Shown: positions 27,858-35,804, counted from the stretch's first letter. The stretch is DNA of 64,000 nucleotides from Stappia sp. TSB10P1A (GCF_900185725.1 NZ_FYAU01000036.1:620001-684000), one strand, 5' to 3'. Made by a program: numbers and translations. The notes: generated by a model not told the origin, from the letters alone.

Positions 27858-28510
27858 GGCGCCTCTCCCCCGTCCGGGGTTATTTCCACGAGCGGGATCG
27901 TCGGCACGCGCCCGGCCTCGAAATGGGTGAGGCTCAGCTCCAGCCGGTCGGTGTCGAAGCGCACCGGCACGTCGAAGCGAAAGCCGGCGGTGACGATCGC
28001 CCCCGCTGCCGGCGCCGCGGTAAGCGTCACCAACCCGGTCGCGGGATCGCAGGCAAAGCCCGTCCCCTCGGCGAGCTCCGTGCCGCCGACGGCGACCCGC
28101 ACGGAGCCTGTCACCGGCTTTTCGATCCGCCGCAGCGCCGCGCCCGCGCCGGTGCCGTAGGTCTTGGCAAGCGCAAACTCTACCCGCGTCCCGTCGCCCG
28201 TGCCGATCCGGCAGTCGAGCGGGCCGACCGTGTTGCCGCTCGCCGCCGACAGGTTGTCGAAGGGATCGCGGAAGCGGAAGCCGGTCAGCCGCCCGCGCAT
28301 GCGCTCGAAGAAGCCAGCGACCTCCTGCAGGTCGGCGAGCGAGCGCACGCCCGTGCCGGCGTCATAGCGCCGCCGCGACCCGGCCCAGCGGGCATTGCGC
28401 ATCTCGGCGCCGGAGGCGAGCGTCACCACCTCCGTGCGCCATTGCGGCCCGCCGCTGGCGCCGAAGGCGACGCCGAGCGGGAACCGCTCCTCGATGAATC
28501 CGGGCGTCAT
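27854..28510 (-). CDS. GTA g12: distal tail protein (DUF2460)
   Basis: A 218-residue protein (rcc01695 type) that begins the baseplate. The start at 28510 (MTPGFIEERFPLG) fits the family, since FIEERFP..VAFGASGGPQWRTEVV and GRLTGFRFRDPFDN are the DUF2460 core. It lies downstream of the plus-strand YdcH gene that interrupts the cluster, so it is separated from g11 by about 400 bases. Confidence 0.93.
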   Translation of the reverse strand: MTPGFIEERFPLGVAFGASGGPQWRTEVVTLASGAEMRNARWAGSRRRYDAGTGVRSLADLQEVAGFFERMRGRLTGFRFRDPFDNLSAASGNTVGPLDCRIGTGDGTRVEFALAKTYGTGAGAALRRIEKPVTGSVRVAVGGTELAEGTGFACDPATGLVTLTAAPAAGAIVTAGFRFDVPVRFDTDRLELSLTHFEAGRVPTIPLVEITPDGGEAP

Positions 28511-28627
28511 CGCGGCCCTCCAGCTTTTTTCGATGAGGCGAAACAAAACGCGTCGAATTTGATCTTCCTCAAGGTCCGCTCCGCCGCGGCGGGGCAGTCT
28601 CTTCGCGTCACAGGAGATCTACCGAAC

Positions 28628-28867
28628 ATGGGTCATGTTCCCCACGAGTTGCATGAGGAATTCCCGGACAAGACTGCGGCGTTGCACGAGTTGAAGACGT
28701 CCAACGGCCACTTCGCGCGGCTCGCCGAGAAGTATCACGAGGTCAACAGGGAGATTCACCGGGTCGAGACCGATGTGACGCCAGCCTCCGACGAGGTTCT
28801 GGAAACGCTCAAGAAGCAGCGCCTTCGCCTGAAGGACGAAATCGCGGCGATGCTCGCCGCCACCTGA
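28628..28867 (+). CDS. YdcH-family (DUF465) small coiled-coil protein
   Basis: A 79-residue protein on the opposite strand to all surrounding GTA genes. Two amphipathic helices (HELHEEFPDKTAALHELKTSNGHF and TDVTPASDEVLETLKKQRL) ending LRLKDEIAAML are the DUF465/YdcH hallmark. AGGAGA at 28612-28617 lies 10 bases before the ATG. The family is widespread and its role is unknown. It sits between g12 and g11 with its own promoter space (28511-28627), so it is either a captured host gene or a regulator/cargo of the GTA. Confidence 0.88.
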   Translation: MGHVPHELHEEFPDKTAALHELKTSNGHFARLAEKYHEVNREIHRVETDVTPASDEVLETLKKQRLRLKDEIAAMLAAT

Positions 28868-28903
28868 TACGCCGGTGCCTGAGCCCCTCCTCTTCGGGCC
28901 CGA

Positions 28904-28941
28904 CGTTAAAGCCCGCGCCGTCCCCGTCCGACGGCGCGGGC
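28904..28941 (-). terminator. Terminator-like hairpin overlapping the end of g11
   Basis: A 12-bp perfect stem GCCCGCGCCGTC / GACGGCGCGGGC (28911-28922 and 28930-28941) encodes the last residues of g11 and on the minus strand is followed by TTTAACG. It could terminate the g1-g11 transcript. The T-run is short, so this is tentative. Confidence 0.45.
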
Positions 28942-29484
28942 AACCATTGTTGCGATCTGCGCTTCCGAACGGGCGAAGCTCTCCGCATCCCTTGCCTCCA
29001 CATTGAAGACGATCTGCGGCACGCCCTGTCCGCCGCTTCCCGCGGCAACGCCGAGCCGGCCGCTCGCATCGCGCGACAGCGGCAGCACCGCCTCCGCCCC
29101 CGCCTCGCCCATCAGCCCGAGCGCGCCCGCGCCGCCTCCCGGCAGCGGAAAATAGCCGGGCGCTGCGACCACCCCGCCCTTGGCGAAGGGCAGGATGCCG
29201 CCGCCGGAAAATCCCGATGCCAGCCCTGAGAACAGCCGTCCGGCAAGGCCGGAAATCCCGCTGGAGATCCCCTGTTCCACCGGGGAGAGCGCCGCGCTCA
29301 GGGCCCGGTTCGACAGCGACAACGCCGCCGAGCGCAGCACCTGCTCCAGCGAGCGCCCGTCGACCAGCGCCTGGCGCAGCCCGCGCGACAGCACCCCGGC
29401 CGCCTCGCGCGAGGCGGAGCGCACATCCTCCATCGCCGTGCGCAGCCGCTCGGCCTCCTCAAGCTCCAGTCCGTCCGCGCTCAT
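28906..29484 (-). CDS. GTA g11: short tail tape-measure protein
   Basis: A 192-residue protein (rcc01694 type), far shorter than siphophage tape measures because GTA tails are short. ATG 29484 (MSADGLELEEAERLRTAM) opens with a helix. The middle is a glycine/alanine-rich hydrophobic segment (SALSPVEQGISSGISGLAG; GGGILPFAKGGVVAAPGYF), and GLMGEAGAEAVLPLSRD followed by VVFNVEARDAESFARSEAQI-like C-terminus are conserved in the family. It overlaps g10.1 by 26 bases. Confidence 0.92.
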   Translation of the reverse strand: MSADGLELEEAERLRTAMEDVRSASREAAGVLSRGLRQALVDGRSLEQVLRSAALSLSNRALSAALSPVEQGISSGISGLAGRLFSGLASGFSGGGILPFAKGGVVAAPGYFPLPGGGAGALGLMGEAGAEAVLPLSRDASGRLGVAAGSGGQGVPQIVFNVEARDAESFARSEAQIATMVARAVGRGRRGL

Positions 29485-29755
29485 CCACGCCCTCCTGCCG
29501 TTCCGTGTTGCCATCCGCCGCGTCGGGGAAGCGCCGCATCAAGGCGTCCAGTCCGGCGCGCCGCAGCGGCGCCTGTTGGCTCGCGCGCCCGCCATTCAGC
29601 CCGGCCAGCAGCGCCGCCACTTCGCGCGGCGTCGCCCGCCAGAAGCTCTCCGGCGGCCAGCCGAGCCGGCCCATGCACAGGCCCATCGCCGCGTCCCAGG
29701 GAAAAGGACGGATCTCCGCCGCGCCCGCCTGCGGCCCTGCGGGCGCGGCGCTCAA
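29459..29755 (-). CDS. GTA g10.1: tail assembly chaperone-like protein
   Basis: A 98-residue protein (rcc01693 type). RPFPWDAAMGLCMGRLGWPPESFWRATPREVAALLAGL is the phage tail assembly chaperone signature (TIGR02216-like, from memory). It overlaps both neighbours: ATGA with g10 upstream and 26 bases with g11 downstream, as expected for chaperone/tape-measure coupling. Confidence 0.88.
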   Translation of the reverse strand: MSAAPAGPQAGAAEIRPFPWDAAMGLCMGRLGWPPESFWRATPREVAALLAGLNGGRASQQAPLRRAGLDALMRRFPDAADGNTERQEGVDERGRTGA

Positions 29756-30111
29756 GGGTCCGGCGGCGGATCGCCGTCGTTGCTGTTGAGAAAGGTCGCC
29801 CGCAGCAGCTCCGCCGCCAGCAGCGCCAGCCCCGTGATGCCGTCGGCGTGGTCGAGCCGGTCGACCTCCTCGTCGCAGATCGTTTCGCCGGCGCCGCGCA
29901 GGCCGGCGCCGAGGATGCGGATGACGTCGCGCGCCGACAGCCGCGCCTCGGCGAAGCGCCCGGTCAGCGCCGCCAGGTCCTCGGCCCCGTAGGCCGCCTC
30001 CAGTTCCGCCAGCGCGCCGAGCGTCAGCACGAGGCGGCGGTTTCTCCCGCCGAGCCGTGCCGCCACCTCGCCGCGACGGCGATTCGCCGTCAGGCTTCTC
30101 TCCCCCGCCAT
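29752..30111 (-). CDS. GTA g10: gene transfer agent family protein
   Basis: A 119-residue protein (rcc01692 type). NRRRGEVAARLGGRNRRLVLTLGALAELEAAYG is the conserved start of the GTA gp10 family (DUF3356-like), implicated in tail assembly. It begins two bases after g9 ends and is coupled to g10.1 by ATGA. Confidence 0.88.
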   Translation of the reverse strand: MAGERSLTANRRRGEVAARLGGRNRRLVLTLGALAELEAAYGAEDLAALTGRFAEARLSARDVIRILGAGLRGAGETICDEEVDRLDHADGITGLALLAAELLRATFLNSNDGDPPPDP

Positions 30112-30113
30112 GG

Positions 30114-30527
30114 TCAGGACGCCGTGAAGCTGATCTCGCCGGCCGATTCCAGCGCCAGTTCGTAGGTCACCTCGCCGTCATGGGTGCCGGCATAGTCGAG
30201 CGCCGTCACCTGAAACGGCCCGGCGATCGTGCCGAAGTCCGGCACCACCACCTGCCAGACGCGGATCGTCCCGTCGAAGAACATCGTCCGCACGGTCTCG
30301 TCCGCCGCCTTGTCGCGGAACACGCCGCCGCCGGAGATGCTGGCCGAGCGGGTGCCGGCGCCGGCCAGCAATTCGCGCCAGCGCCCGAAACTGTCGCCGT
30401 CGGTGATATCGACGCTGCCGGCGTTGAGCGCGATCCGCCGCGCCTTCAGCCCGGCCATGGTGACGAAGCCACCGCTGCCGGTCGCGTCGCATTTCAGCAA
30501 AAGATTCCTGCCTGCCTGTGCAGCCAT
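30114..30527 (-). CDS. GTA g9: major tail tube protein (TP901-1 family)
   Basis: A 137-residue tail tube protein (rcc01691 type). Conserved GRNLLLKCDATGSGGFVTMAGLKARRIALN at the start, then VDITDGDSFGRWRELLAGAGTRSASISGGGVFRD, and the terminal YELALESAGEISF are typical of TP901-1 family GTA tubes. The spacing to g8 is 34 bases. Confidence 0.94.
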   Translation of the reverse strand: MAAQAGRNLLLKCDATGSGGFVTMAGLKARRIALNAGSVDITDGDSFGRWRELLAGAGTRSASISGGGVFRDKAADETVRTMFFDGTIRVWQVVVPDFGTIAGPFQVTALDYAGTHDGEVTYELALESAGEISFTAS

Positions 30528-30561
30528 GTCCGCCTCCGTTCCTGTCGTCCTGATCCGCTTT

Positions 30562-30972
30562 CTATTCCGCCGGCTCGCTCACCAGCCGCAGCCGCAGCCG
30601 GCCGCGCCAGGTGCGTCCATCGGCCAGCCGCTCGCTGCGCTCGTCGATCGCCCCGGCATTGACCAGCACGTGCCCGTCGAGAAATCCTTCGACGCCGCTC
30701 AGCACCGCCTCGCGGGCCGCCGCCATCAGCGCGGCGACCTCGCCGCGCGCGTCTTTTCGCGAATGCACCAGGATTTCCGCCTCGTGCTCCTCGCCCTCCT
30801 CCGCGCTCGACAGCAGCGGCCGCGAGACGAGGGCGCCGAGTTCGATGAAAGGATGCACGGCCCCGCGCGGGGCCCCGTCATGCACCCGCTCGCCGCCCGT
30901 CAGCGCGATCAGATCGGCATCGGCCCGCAGGGCCTTCACCAGCGCTGCCCGCAGGGCCGCTTGCGCGCTCAT
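30562..30972 (-). CDS. GTA g8: tail terminator (DUF3168)
   Basis: A 136-residue protein (rcc01690 type). LRAALVKALRADADLIALTGG..RVHDGAP and HPFIELGALVSRPLLSS define DUF3168. The C-terminal GRTWRGRLRLRLVSE closes the fold. Start 30972 overlaps the g7 stop by four bases. Confidence 0.92.
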   Translation of the reverse strand: MSAQAALRAALVKALRADADLIALTGGERVHDGAPRGAVHPFIELGALVSRPLLSSAEEGEEHEAEILVHSRKDARGEVAALMAAAREAVLSGVEGFLDGHVLVNAGAIDERSERLADGRTWRGRLRLRLVSEPAE

Positions 30973-31301
30973 CGTCCCTCCTCCTCGATGAGGCAGGCGA
31001 CAAAGCCGCTCCGCCGCGCCGTGTCGTCGACGGCGAGCACGCGGAAGCGCCGCGCACCCTCGCTCAGCCGCCAGCCGCCGGCAATGCCGGTGCCGGTGCG
31101 CAGCCGCGCCACATGGGTGGCGATGCCGTCGTGCCGCCCGCCCGCCTGCCGCTCGGCAAGGCTGGCCGGCGCCAGCGCCACGAAGACGAGACCGGTATCG
31201 GTGAAGATCGTCTCCGCCTCGCCGTCCGCCGCCTCGATCCGCTCGGGCCGCTCCAGCCGCATCGCGCGGTCGAGCGGGCCCGCTCCCGCTCGCCCGTTCA
31301 C
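30969..31301 (-). CDS. GTA g7: head-tail connector stopper
   Basis: A 110-residue protein (rcc01689 type). The start is the GTG at 31301, which forms a GTGA overlap with the g6 stop. Upstream in-frame residues lie within the g6 coding sequence in another frame. Conserved features are LERPERIEAADGEAETIF, VFVALAPASLAERQAGG and RFRVLAVDDTARRSGFVACLIEEE, typical of phage head-tail adaptors. Confidence 0.9.
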   Translation of the reverse strand: MNGRAGAGPLDRAMRLERPERIEAADGEAETIFTDTGLVFVALAPASLAERQAGGRHDGIATHVARLRTGTGIAGGWRLSEGARRFRVLAVDDTARRSGFVACLIEEEGR

Positions 31302-31867
31302 AGCCGCACCATCCGGTAGCTGCCGGCAAGGCTTGCGACCGCCGGCGGCAGGCCGAGCGAAGCCGGATCCAGCCCCGGCTCGCGGTGCTCGAACCAATGG
31401 GCGACCAGCAGCAGCACCGCCTGGCGCAGCGGCGCCGGCACCGCGGCCGGGTCCGTGCCATATCCGGCGGTGAAGTCGATCTCGATGCCGTTGAAGCCTG
31501 TGATCCCGGCCGGTGCGCTCGTCGCCACCTTCAGCCGCGGCGGGCTGGTCGCCGCCTCCAGGCGGTAGTCGGCCTGGTCCAGCGCCACCGGCAGCCCGTC
31601 GCCGTCATAGACGGTGACCGCCTCGACGGAGGCGACCGGGGCGACCGGCAGCCGCACCACCCGGCCCGGCGGCCAGGCATCCAGATAGAGCCGCCAGCCC
31701 TGCGCGATCAGCGCCCGGCGCGTCGCCAGCTCGATCTGCGCCCGCGCGGCGGCGATCAGCCGGCCGAGCAGCGCGTCCTCCTCGCCGGATGTCACGCGCA
31801 ACTGCGCGCGCGCCTCCTCCAGCGTCACCGGCTCCACTGCCGGCGGCGTCGTCACGATCGCGGTCAT
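31298..31867 (-). CDS. GTA g6: head-tail adaptor
   Basis: A 189-residue protein (rcc01688 type). PAVEPVTLEEARAQLRV..EEDALLGRLIAAARAQIE is the N-terminal signature of phage gp6-like connectors, and FNGIEIDFTAGYG and PAPLRQAVLLLVAHWFEHREP are the conserved core. Follows g5 by 74 bases and is coupled to g7. Confidence 0.93.
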   Translation of the reverse strand: MTAIVTTPPAVEPVTLEEARAQLRVTSGEEDALLGRLIAAARAQIELATRRALIAQGWRLYLDAWPPGRVVRLPVAPVASVEAVTVYDGDGLPVALDQADYRLEAATSPPRLKVATSAPAGITGFNGIEIDFTAGYGTDPAAVPAPLRQAVLLLVAHWFEHREPGLDPASLGLPPAVASLAGSYRMVRL

Positions 31868-31941
31868 CGCATCCCCATCCGCTGTCCGTTCCGCATGACC
31901 GGGCGGGGGAGCCCCGCCCGGCCTCTCGTCCGCCGCCGCCG

Positions 31942-33306
31942 TTACGCGGCGAAGACCAGCAGCTTGATCGCGTCGAAGTCCTGCATGCCGCCGCCCACGC
32001 GCTTGGTCGTGTAGAACAGCACGTAGGGCTTGGCCGAATAGGGATCGCGCAGGATCCGCACCCCGGCCCGGTCGACCACCAGATAGCCCCGGCGGAAGTC
32101 GCCGAAGGCGATGGCCGGCGCGCCGGCGGCGATGTCCGGCATGTCCTCGGCCTCGGTGACCGGGAAGCTCATCAGGGTCGCCGGGGCGCCGAGGCTTGCC
32201 GGCGGCTGCCACAGGTAGTTGCCCTCGCCGTCCTTCATCTTGCGCAGCACGCCCTGCGTCCGCCGGTTCATCACGAAGCGGGCGTTCTGGCGGTAGCCGG
32301 CCTTCAGCGCATAGACGAGGTCGATCAGCACGTCGCCCGGATCGCTCGCCGGGAAACCCGCATCGACGCCGGTCGGCAGCGTGCCGACATTGCCCCAGCT
32401 CCAGCTCGCCTCGGCAACACGCGGATAGTCGAGGAAGCCGCGCGGCCGGTTGACGCCGTTGCCGGCGACAAAAGCCGCGCCCTCCTGTTCGGCGAAGGCC
32501 AGTTCCACCTCCTCGGCGATCCAGGCGTCGACATCGACCGCCGCATCGTCGAGCAGCGAGGCGGTCGCCGCCGGCATGGCGTAGAGCTCCATCGTCGGGA
32601 AGGCGAGTTCGGCCAGCGTCGGCGAGCCGGTTTCGGGCCGCGCCGCCGTCTCCGCCACCCAGCCCGACTGCGGGCCGGAGATCGAGAACGGCTTCTTGAA
32701 GACGCTGGCCGAGACCTGCCGCGAGCCGGCGATGGCGCGGATCGGCGAGACCGCCGTCATCCGGCGCAGGATGCCGGCCTCCGTCTCCTCCGGCACCAGA
32801 TAGCCGCCGTCGGGATCGGAGCCGATGGACAGCGCCTTCTGTTCGAGCGAGCGCAGGCCCTCCTCCTGGCCCTTGCGCATATAGGCGAGGAAGGCGCCGC
32901 GATGTTCGCCCGTCGCCGCGCTCTCGCGGGTCCTGTTGCCGGCGGCCTCGGCCTCGCGCGGCGGACGGGCCGCCTTCAGCGCCAGCGCGTCGAGGCGCTG
33001 CTGCTGGCGGTCGATCTCCGCCTCGATGCGGGCGAGCTTCTCGCCGGTCAGCACATCGGCGCTGCCGCGCTGCTCGATCTCCGACAGGCGCTCGTCGTTC
33101 ACCTCGCGAAACGCGGTGAAGGCGGCGCGCATGTCGTCGAGCTCGCGCTCCAGTCCGGGGCCGGCGGCAGGTGTGGCACCGCGCCCGGTCACCGCCTTGG
33201 TTTCCACCCCCTTGGTTTCCATTCCCTTGATTTCCATTCCCTTGGTTTCGGGGGCGTGGCGCGTCAGCGCCGGCTGCTCGGCCGGACGGGGATTGCTGCT
33301 GGTCAT
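31942..33306 (-). CDS. GTA g5: HK97-type major capsid protein
   Basis: A 454-residue capsid precursor (rcc01687 type). ATG 33306 was chosen because any longer start would run into the protease gene. The first 140 residues are a scaffolding delta domain with a four-copy five-residue repeat ([TI]KG[MV]E, 33193-33252) and a coiled coil (ERELDDMRAAFTAFREVNDERL), to be cut off by g4. The HK97 core then starts near SDPDGGYLVPEETEAGIL, with SVFKKPFSISGPQSGWVAET, FMNRRTQGVLRK-like spine helix and GDFRRGYLVVDRAGV..RDPYS at the end. Confidence 0.96.
   Translation of the reverse strand: MTSSNPRPAEQPALTRHAPETKGMEIKGMETKGVETKAVTGRGATPAAGPGLERELDDMRAAFTAFREVNDERLSEIEQRGSADVLTGEKLARIEAEIDRQQQRLDALALKAARPPREAEAAGNRTRESAATGEHRGAFLAYMRKGQEEGLRSLEQKALSIGSDPDGGYLVPEETEAGILRRMTAVSPIRAIAGSRQVSASVFKKPFSISGPQSGWVAETAARPETGSPTLAELAFPTMELYAMPAATASLLDDAAVDVDAWIAEEVELAFAEQEGAAFVAGNGVNRPRGFLDYPRVAEASWSWGNVGTLPTGVDAGFPASDPGDVLIDLVYALKAGYRQNARFVMNRRTQGVLRKMKDGEGNYLWQPPASLGAPATLMSFPVTEAEDMPDIAAGAPAIAFGDFRRGYLVVDRAGVRILRDPYSAKPYVLFYTTKRVGGGMQDFDAIKLLVFAA
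33193..33252. repeat. Four 15-bp repeats inside the capsid delta domain
   Basis: Four in-frame units of the form CCCTTGGTTTCCATT (plus-strand reading) encode KGME/KGVE-type pentads near residues 20-38 of the capsid precursor. Units 2 and 3 differ by one base. Confidence 0.85.
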
Positions 33307-33380
33307 GATCTGCGAAACTCCATTGCCCTGGTTGAGAGGTCCGGCGCTGCCAGCGCCGGTCGGGCGGCCCTGCGGCCGCC

Positions 33381-33959
33381 TCACGAGTCGAGCGCGCCTT
33401 GCGCGCGGCTCGTGGCAGTGGGCCCGGCATCGAGCCGGGCCATCGGGTGCAGCGGGAAGGTCACGAGCGACACCTCCCACAGGTCGATGTCGAAGATCCG
33501 CCGCAGCCCGCTCTGCGGATCGCGGCGGGCGGAGCGGGTGCGAAAGCCGATGGAGAGCCCGTCCAGCGCGCCGGCCGCCACCAGCGCGGCGGCATCGCGG
33601 CCCGTGCGCGTGTCGGTGACGAGCCGCCCGCTCAGATAGAGCCCGCGGGCGTCTTCCCTGGCGCTGTCCCACACGCCGATCGGCCGGGCCGGATCGTGCT
33701 GCCACAGGAAGCGGATGCCTTGCGCCCCGCGCTCGGCAAGGCTGCGGCGGAACGCCCCGCGCATCACCATGTCGAGCGCGTCGTCCGGCGTGCCGAAGAG
33801 GCTGGCATAGCCGGAAATCCGTGTCGGGCGAACGAGAGCTCGCCCGCCCTTCGGCTCCGCCCCGCCGCCGTCGCGGCCGAAGCGCCCCGCCGCCAGCGCC
33901 CGCATCGCCAGCGCCGCGTTGTCGCGCCCTGCCGGGCTTTCCGCCTGCACCCGGCTCAT
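33381..33959 (-). CDS. GTA g4: HK97-family prohead protease
   Basis: A 192-residue serine protease (rcc01686 type) that matures the capsid. Conserved ISGYASLFGTPDD, GAFRRSL, the catalytic His in RFLWQHDPARPIG and Ser in AGALDGLSIGFRT, then DLWEVSLVTFPLHP. ATG 33959 overlaps the 60-residue ORF upstream by four bases. The usual low-complexity C-terminal tail is short. Confidence 0.94.
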   Translation of the reverse strand: MSRVQAESPAGRDNAALAMRALAAGRFGRDGGGAEPKGGRALVRPTRISGYASLFGTPDDALDMVMRGAFRRSLAERGAQGIRFLWQHDPARPIGVWDSAREDARGLYLSGRLVTDTRTGRDAAALVAAGALDGLSIGFRTRSARRDPQSGLRRIFDIDLWEVSLVTFPLHPMARLDAGPTATSRAQGALDS

Positions 33960-34138
33960 GCGCGGGCCCCGGCGCTCACCGCGCTTTTTTCGAGCGCTGC
34001 GCGCAGCACCAGCACGAAACGGGCGAACACGGCCCGATGCGCCCGCTTCACATGCGGCGCGCAGCGGATCGCCTCACATCCGGACATCTGGAAACCGGGC
34101 ACGCGCGCGCCCGCGCGCGCCCCAACACGGTGCGTCAT
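33956..34138 (-). CDS. Small ORF in the g3-g4 interval
   Basis: A possible 60-residue basic protein from ATG 34138, ending with an ATGA overlap to the protease gene, the same coupling used elsewhere in the cluster. It has two cysteines (SGCEAIRCAPH) and a helix AHRAVFARFVLVLRAALEKS. GTA clusters of this type carry small genes between portal and protease (RcGTA g3.5 region). I do not recognise the sequence, and the high GC makes chance ORFs possible. Confidence 0.5.
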   Translation of the reverse strand: MTHRVGARAGARVPGFQMSGCEAIRCAPHVKRAHRAVFARFVLVLRAALEKSAVSAGARA

Positions 34139-34227
34139 GATCTGGATCTCCCTTTTGGTGAGTTCGAAATGCGAGCGGCCGGGGGCCCCAGTCCCTCGGT
34201 TGCCCCCCGGCTCCGCCCCCTGCGGTC

Positions 34228-34371
34228 GTCTTCCCGGACGGCGCGCAGCGCCGAGCCGGGACCGGGGAGCCGAGGGCGTATGAGGAGCGCTCACGCAAGA
34301 AGCTACAACCGCCGTGCCTCTCCGATCCCGGGTCGCGGCTTCGCCTTGCCCGGGAGGACGCAAGGAGAGGA
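34228..34371. repeat. Dispersed palindromic repeat element inside the GTA cluster
   Basis: A copy of the element that also occurs at 38426-38562, 38669-38821 and 39290-39439: a flank with TCTTCCCGGACGG, a GAGCCGGG block, GCGCTCA, then CCGCCGTGCCTC and the palindromic TCCCGGGTCGCG...CTTGCCCGGGA ending GACGCAAGGAGAGG. It fills most of the 278-base gene-free gap 34139-34416 between two small GTA genes. No transposase gene is present. Confidence 0.75.
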
Positions 34372-34416
34372 AAGTTTCCGGACTGGCGCCCGCCCCGCGC
34401 TCCCCCGCCCCGCCCC

Positions 34417-34605
34417 CTACTCGTCGCCGATCATCCGGTTGAGCCGGGCGATGGCCTCGACGAAATCGTCGAAGCGGCGGTTGGAGCGGACCATCTCGCG
34501 CAAGCTCCACACCAGCAGGCTCGACGAGGAGCCCGCCCATAGCAGCAGCACCAAGTGGGCAAGGTCCCCGCGTGCCGCCACCTCGCGCAGCGCCGGCTCC
34601 ATCAT
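34417..34605 (-). CDS. GTA small head-region membrane protein (g3.5 position)
   Basis: A 62-residue protein with one membrane helix (LAHLVLLLWAGSSSSLLVWSL) followed by a charged helix (REMVRSNRRFDDFVEAIARLNRMIG). ATG 34605 overlaps the portal stop by four bases, so it is translated with g3. By position it corresponds to the small head-formation gene after the portal in RcGTA. The sequence match is not established. Confidence 0.7.
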   Translation of the reverse strand: MMEPALREVAARGDLAHLVLLLWAGSSSSLLVWSLREMVRSNRRFDDFVEAIARLNRMIGDE

Positions 34606-35804
34606 GCGCCGTCCGCCCCAGAGGCTTCCGCGCCAGAGCTTTCCGCGCCGTAGCCGACCGCCTGCCGCTTCTCAGCTCGCGTCAGGAACGAGGCCCGCTC
34701 GACCCGCTCCCACAGGGCCGCGCGCTCGGTCGACAGCGCCTCGATAGCATCGGCATCGGGCACCAGCCGCAGGTCCGCCTGCCCGGCCGGGGAAAGCCAC
34801 CGCGCCAACGCCTCGCCGACGCGGGCGGCCAGCGGCAGCACGGTCTGGCGCCAGAAGGCGCGGTTGGCCTCCTGGTAGTTGGCGAAAGTGTTGTCGCCGG
34901 GGATCGCCAGCAGCATCGGCGGCACGCCGAAGGCGAGCGCGATCTCGCGCGCCGCCTGGTTCTTCGCCTCGATGAAATCCATGTCGCGCGGGGTGAAGCC
35001 CATCGGCTTCCAGTCGAGCCCGCCTTCCAGGAGAAGCGGCCGCCCGGCATTGGCCGGGCCCTGGTAGCCGGCCTCCAGCTCGCCCTTCAGCCGGTCGAAC
35101 TGCTCGTCGGTCAGGTTCGCCGCATCCGCCCCGCCATAGACCAGCGCGCCGGAGGGGCGCGCCGCATTGTCGAGCAGCGCCTTGTTCCAGGCCCCGGCGG
35201 CGTTGTGCAGGTCGAGGCTGACTTGCGCCGCCTCCAGCGGCGCGAACCCGTAATGATCGTTGAGCGGGTGGAACACCTTCAGATGCAGCACCGAAGGGTG
35301 CCCGTCGCGCGGGTCGGCGGGAAAGCGCACCGTGCGTCCGGCGACCGTGTAATCGAACGCCTCCGGCCAGCCGTCGCGCCCCGGCACCACGCGCACCCGG
35401 TCGGGCCGCAGCGCGTGCAGCTCGCGCGGGTTGCCGTCGATGTCGACCCGCTCCAGATAGGCATTGCCGGCGACCTGCAGGTAGCCGTGAACCTCCTCCA
35501 GCAGCCCCTGCCCCGACTGGCCCGGCGCGGGCCGCGCCAGCAGCTCCAGCAGCGGATGCGTGTCGAGTTCGCGCGCCCCCTCGTAGAGCACCAGCGGCAC
35601 GCTGGCCGCCGCCTCCGCCACCATGCGCACGGCCCGGTGCACCACCGGGTTGCGCGCATATCCCTCGCGGGCGAGCGCCGCATAATCGCGCGGCGTCCAC
35701 ACCGCCCGCCCGGCGCCCGAAAGCGCCAGCAGCGGCCCGGCGCGCGAGGCCTTGGCCTCGGCTGACGGGCGACGAAAAGAGTCAAGAAGGTCGCGCAACC
35801 CCAT
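34602..35804 (-). CDS. GTA g3: portal protein (HK97 family)
   Basis: A 400-residue portal (rcc01684 type). Core features: ALAREGYARNPVVHRAVRMVAEAAASVPLVLYEG, the PGQSGQGLLEEVHGYLQVAGNAYLE region, HLKVFHPLNDHYGFAPLEAA, WNKALLDNAARPSGALV, and KNQAAREIALAFGVPPMLLAIPGDNTF near the C-terminus. Forms the dodecameric ring for DNA entry. Follows the terminase by 113 bases. Confidence 0.96.
   Translation of the reverse strand: MGLRDLLDSFRRPSAEAKASRAGPLLALSGAGRAVWTPRDYAALAREGYARNPVVHRAVRMVAEAAASVPLVLYEGARELDTHPLLELLARPAPGQSGQGLLEEVHGYLQVAGNAYLERVDIDGNPRELHALRPDRVRVVPGRDGWPEAFDYTVAGRTVRFPADPRDGHPSVLHLKVFHPLNDHYGFAPLEAAQVSLDLHNAAGAWNKALLDNAARPSGALVYGGADAANLTDEQFDRLKGELEAGYQGPANAGRPLLLEGGLDWKPMGFTPRDMDFIEAKNQAAREIALAFGVPPMLLAIPGDNTFANYQEANRAFWRQTVLPLAARVGEALARWLSPAGQADLRLVPDADAIEALSTERAALWERVERASFLTRAEKRQAVGYGAESSGAEASGADGA

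Noticed and set aside
31942-33705. Longer 587-codon version of the major capsid protein
   Set aside because: The extra N-terminus is the prohead protease gene read in another frame. ATG 33306 gives a normal delta domain.
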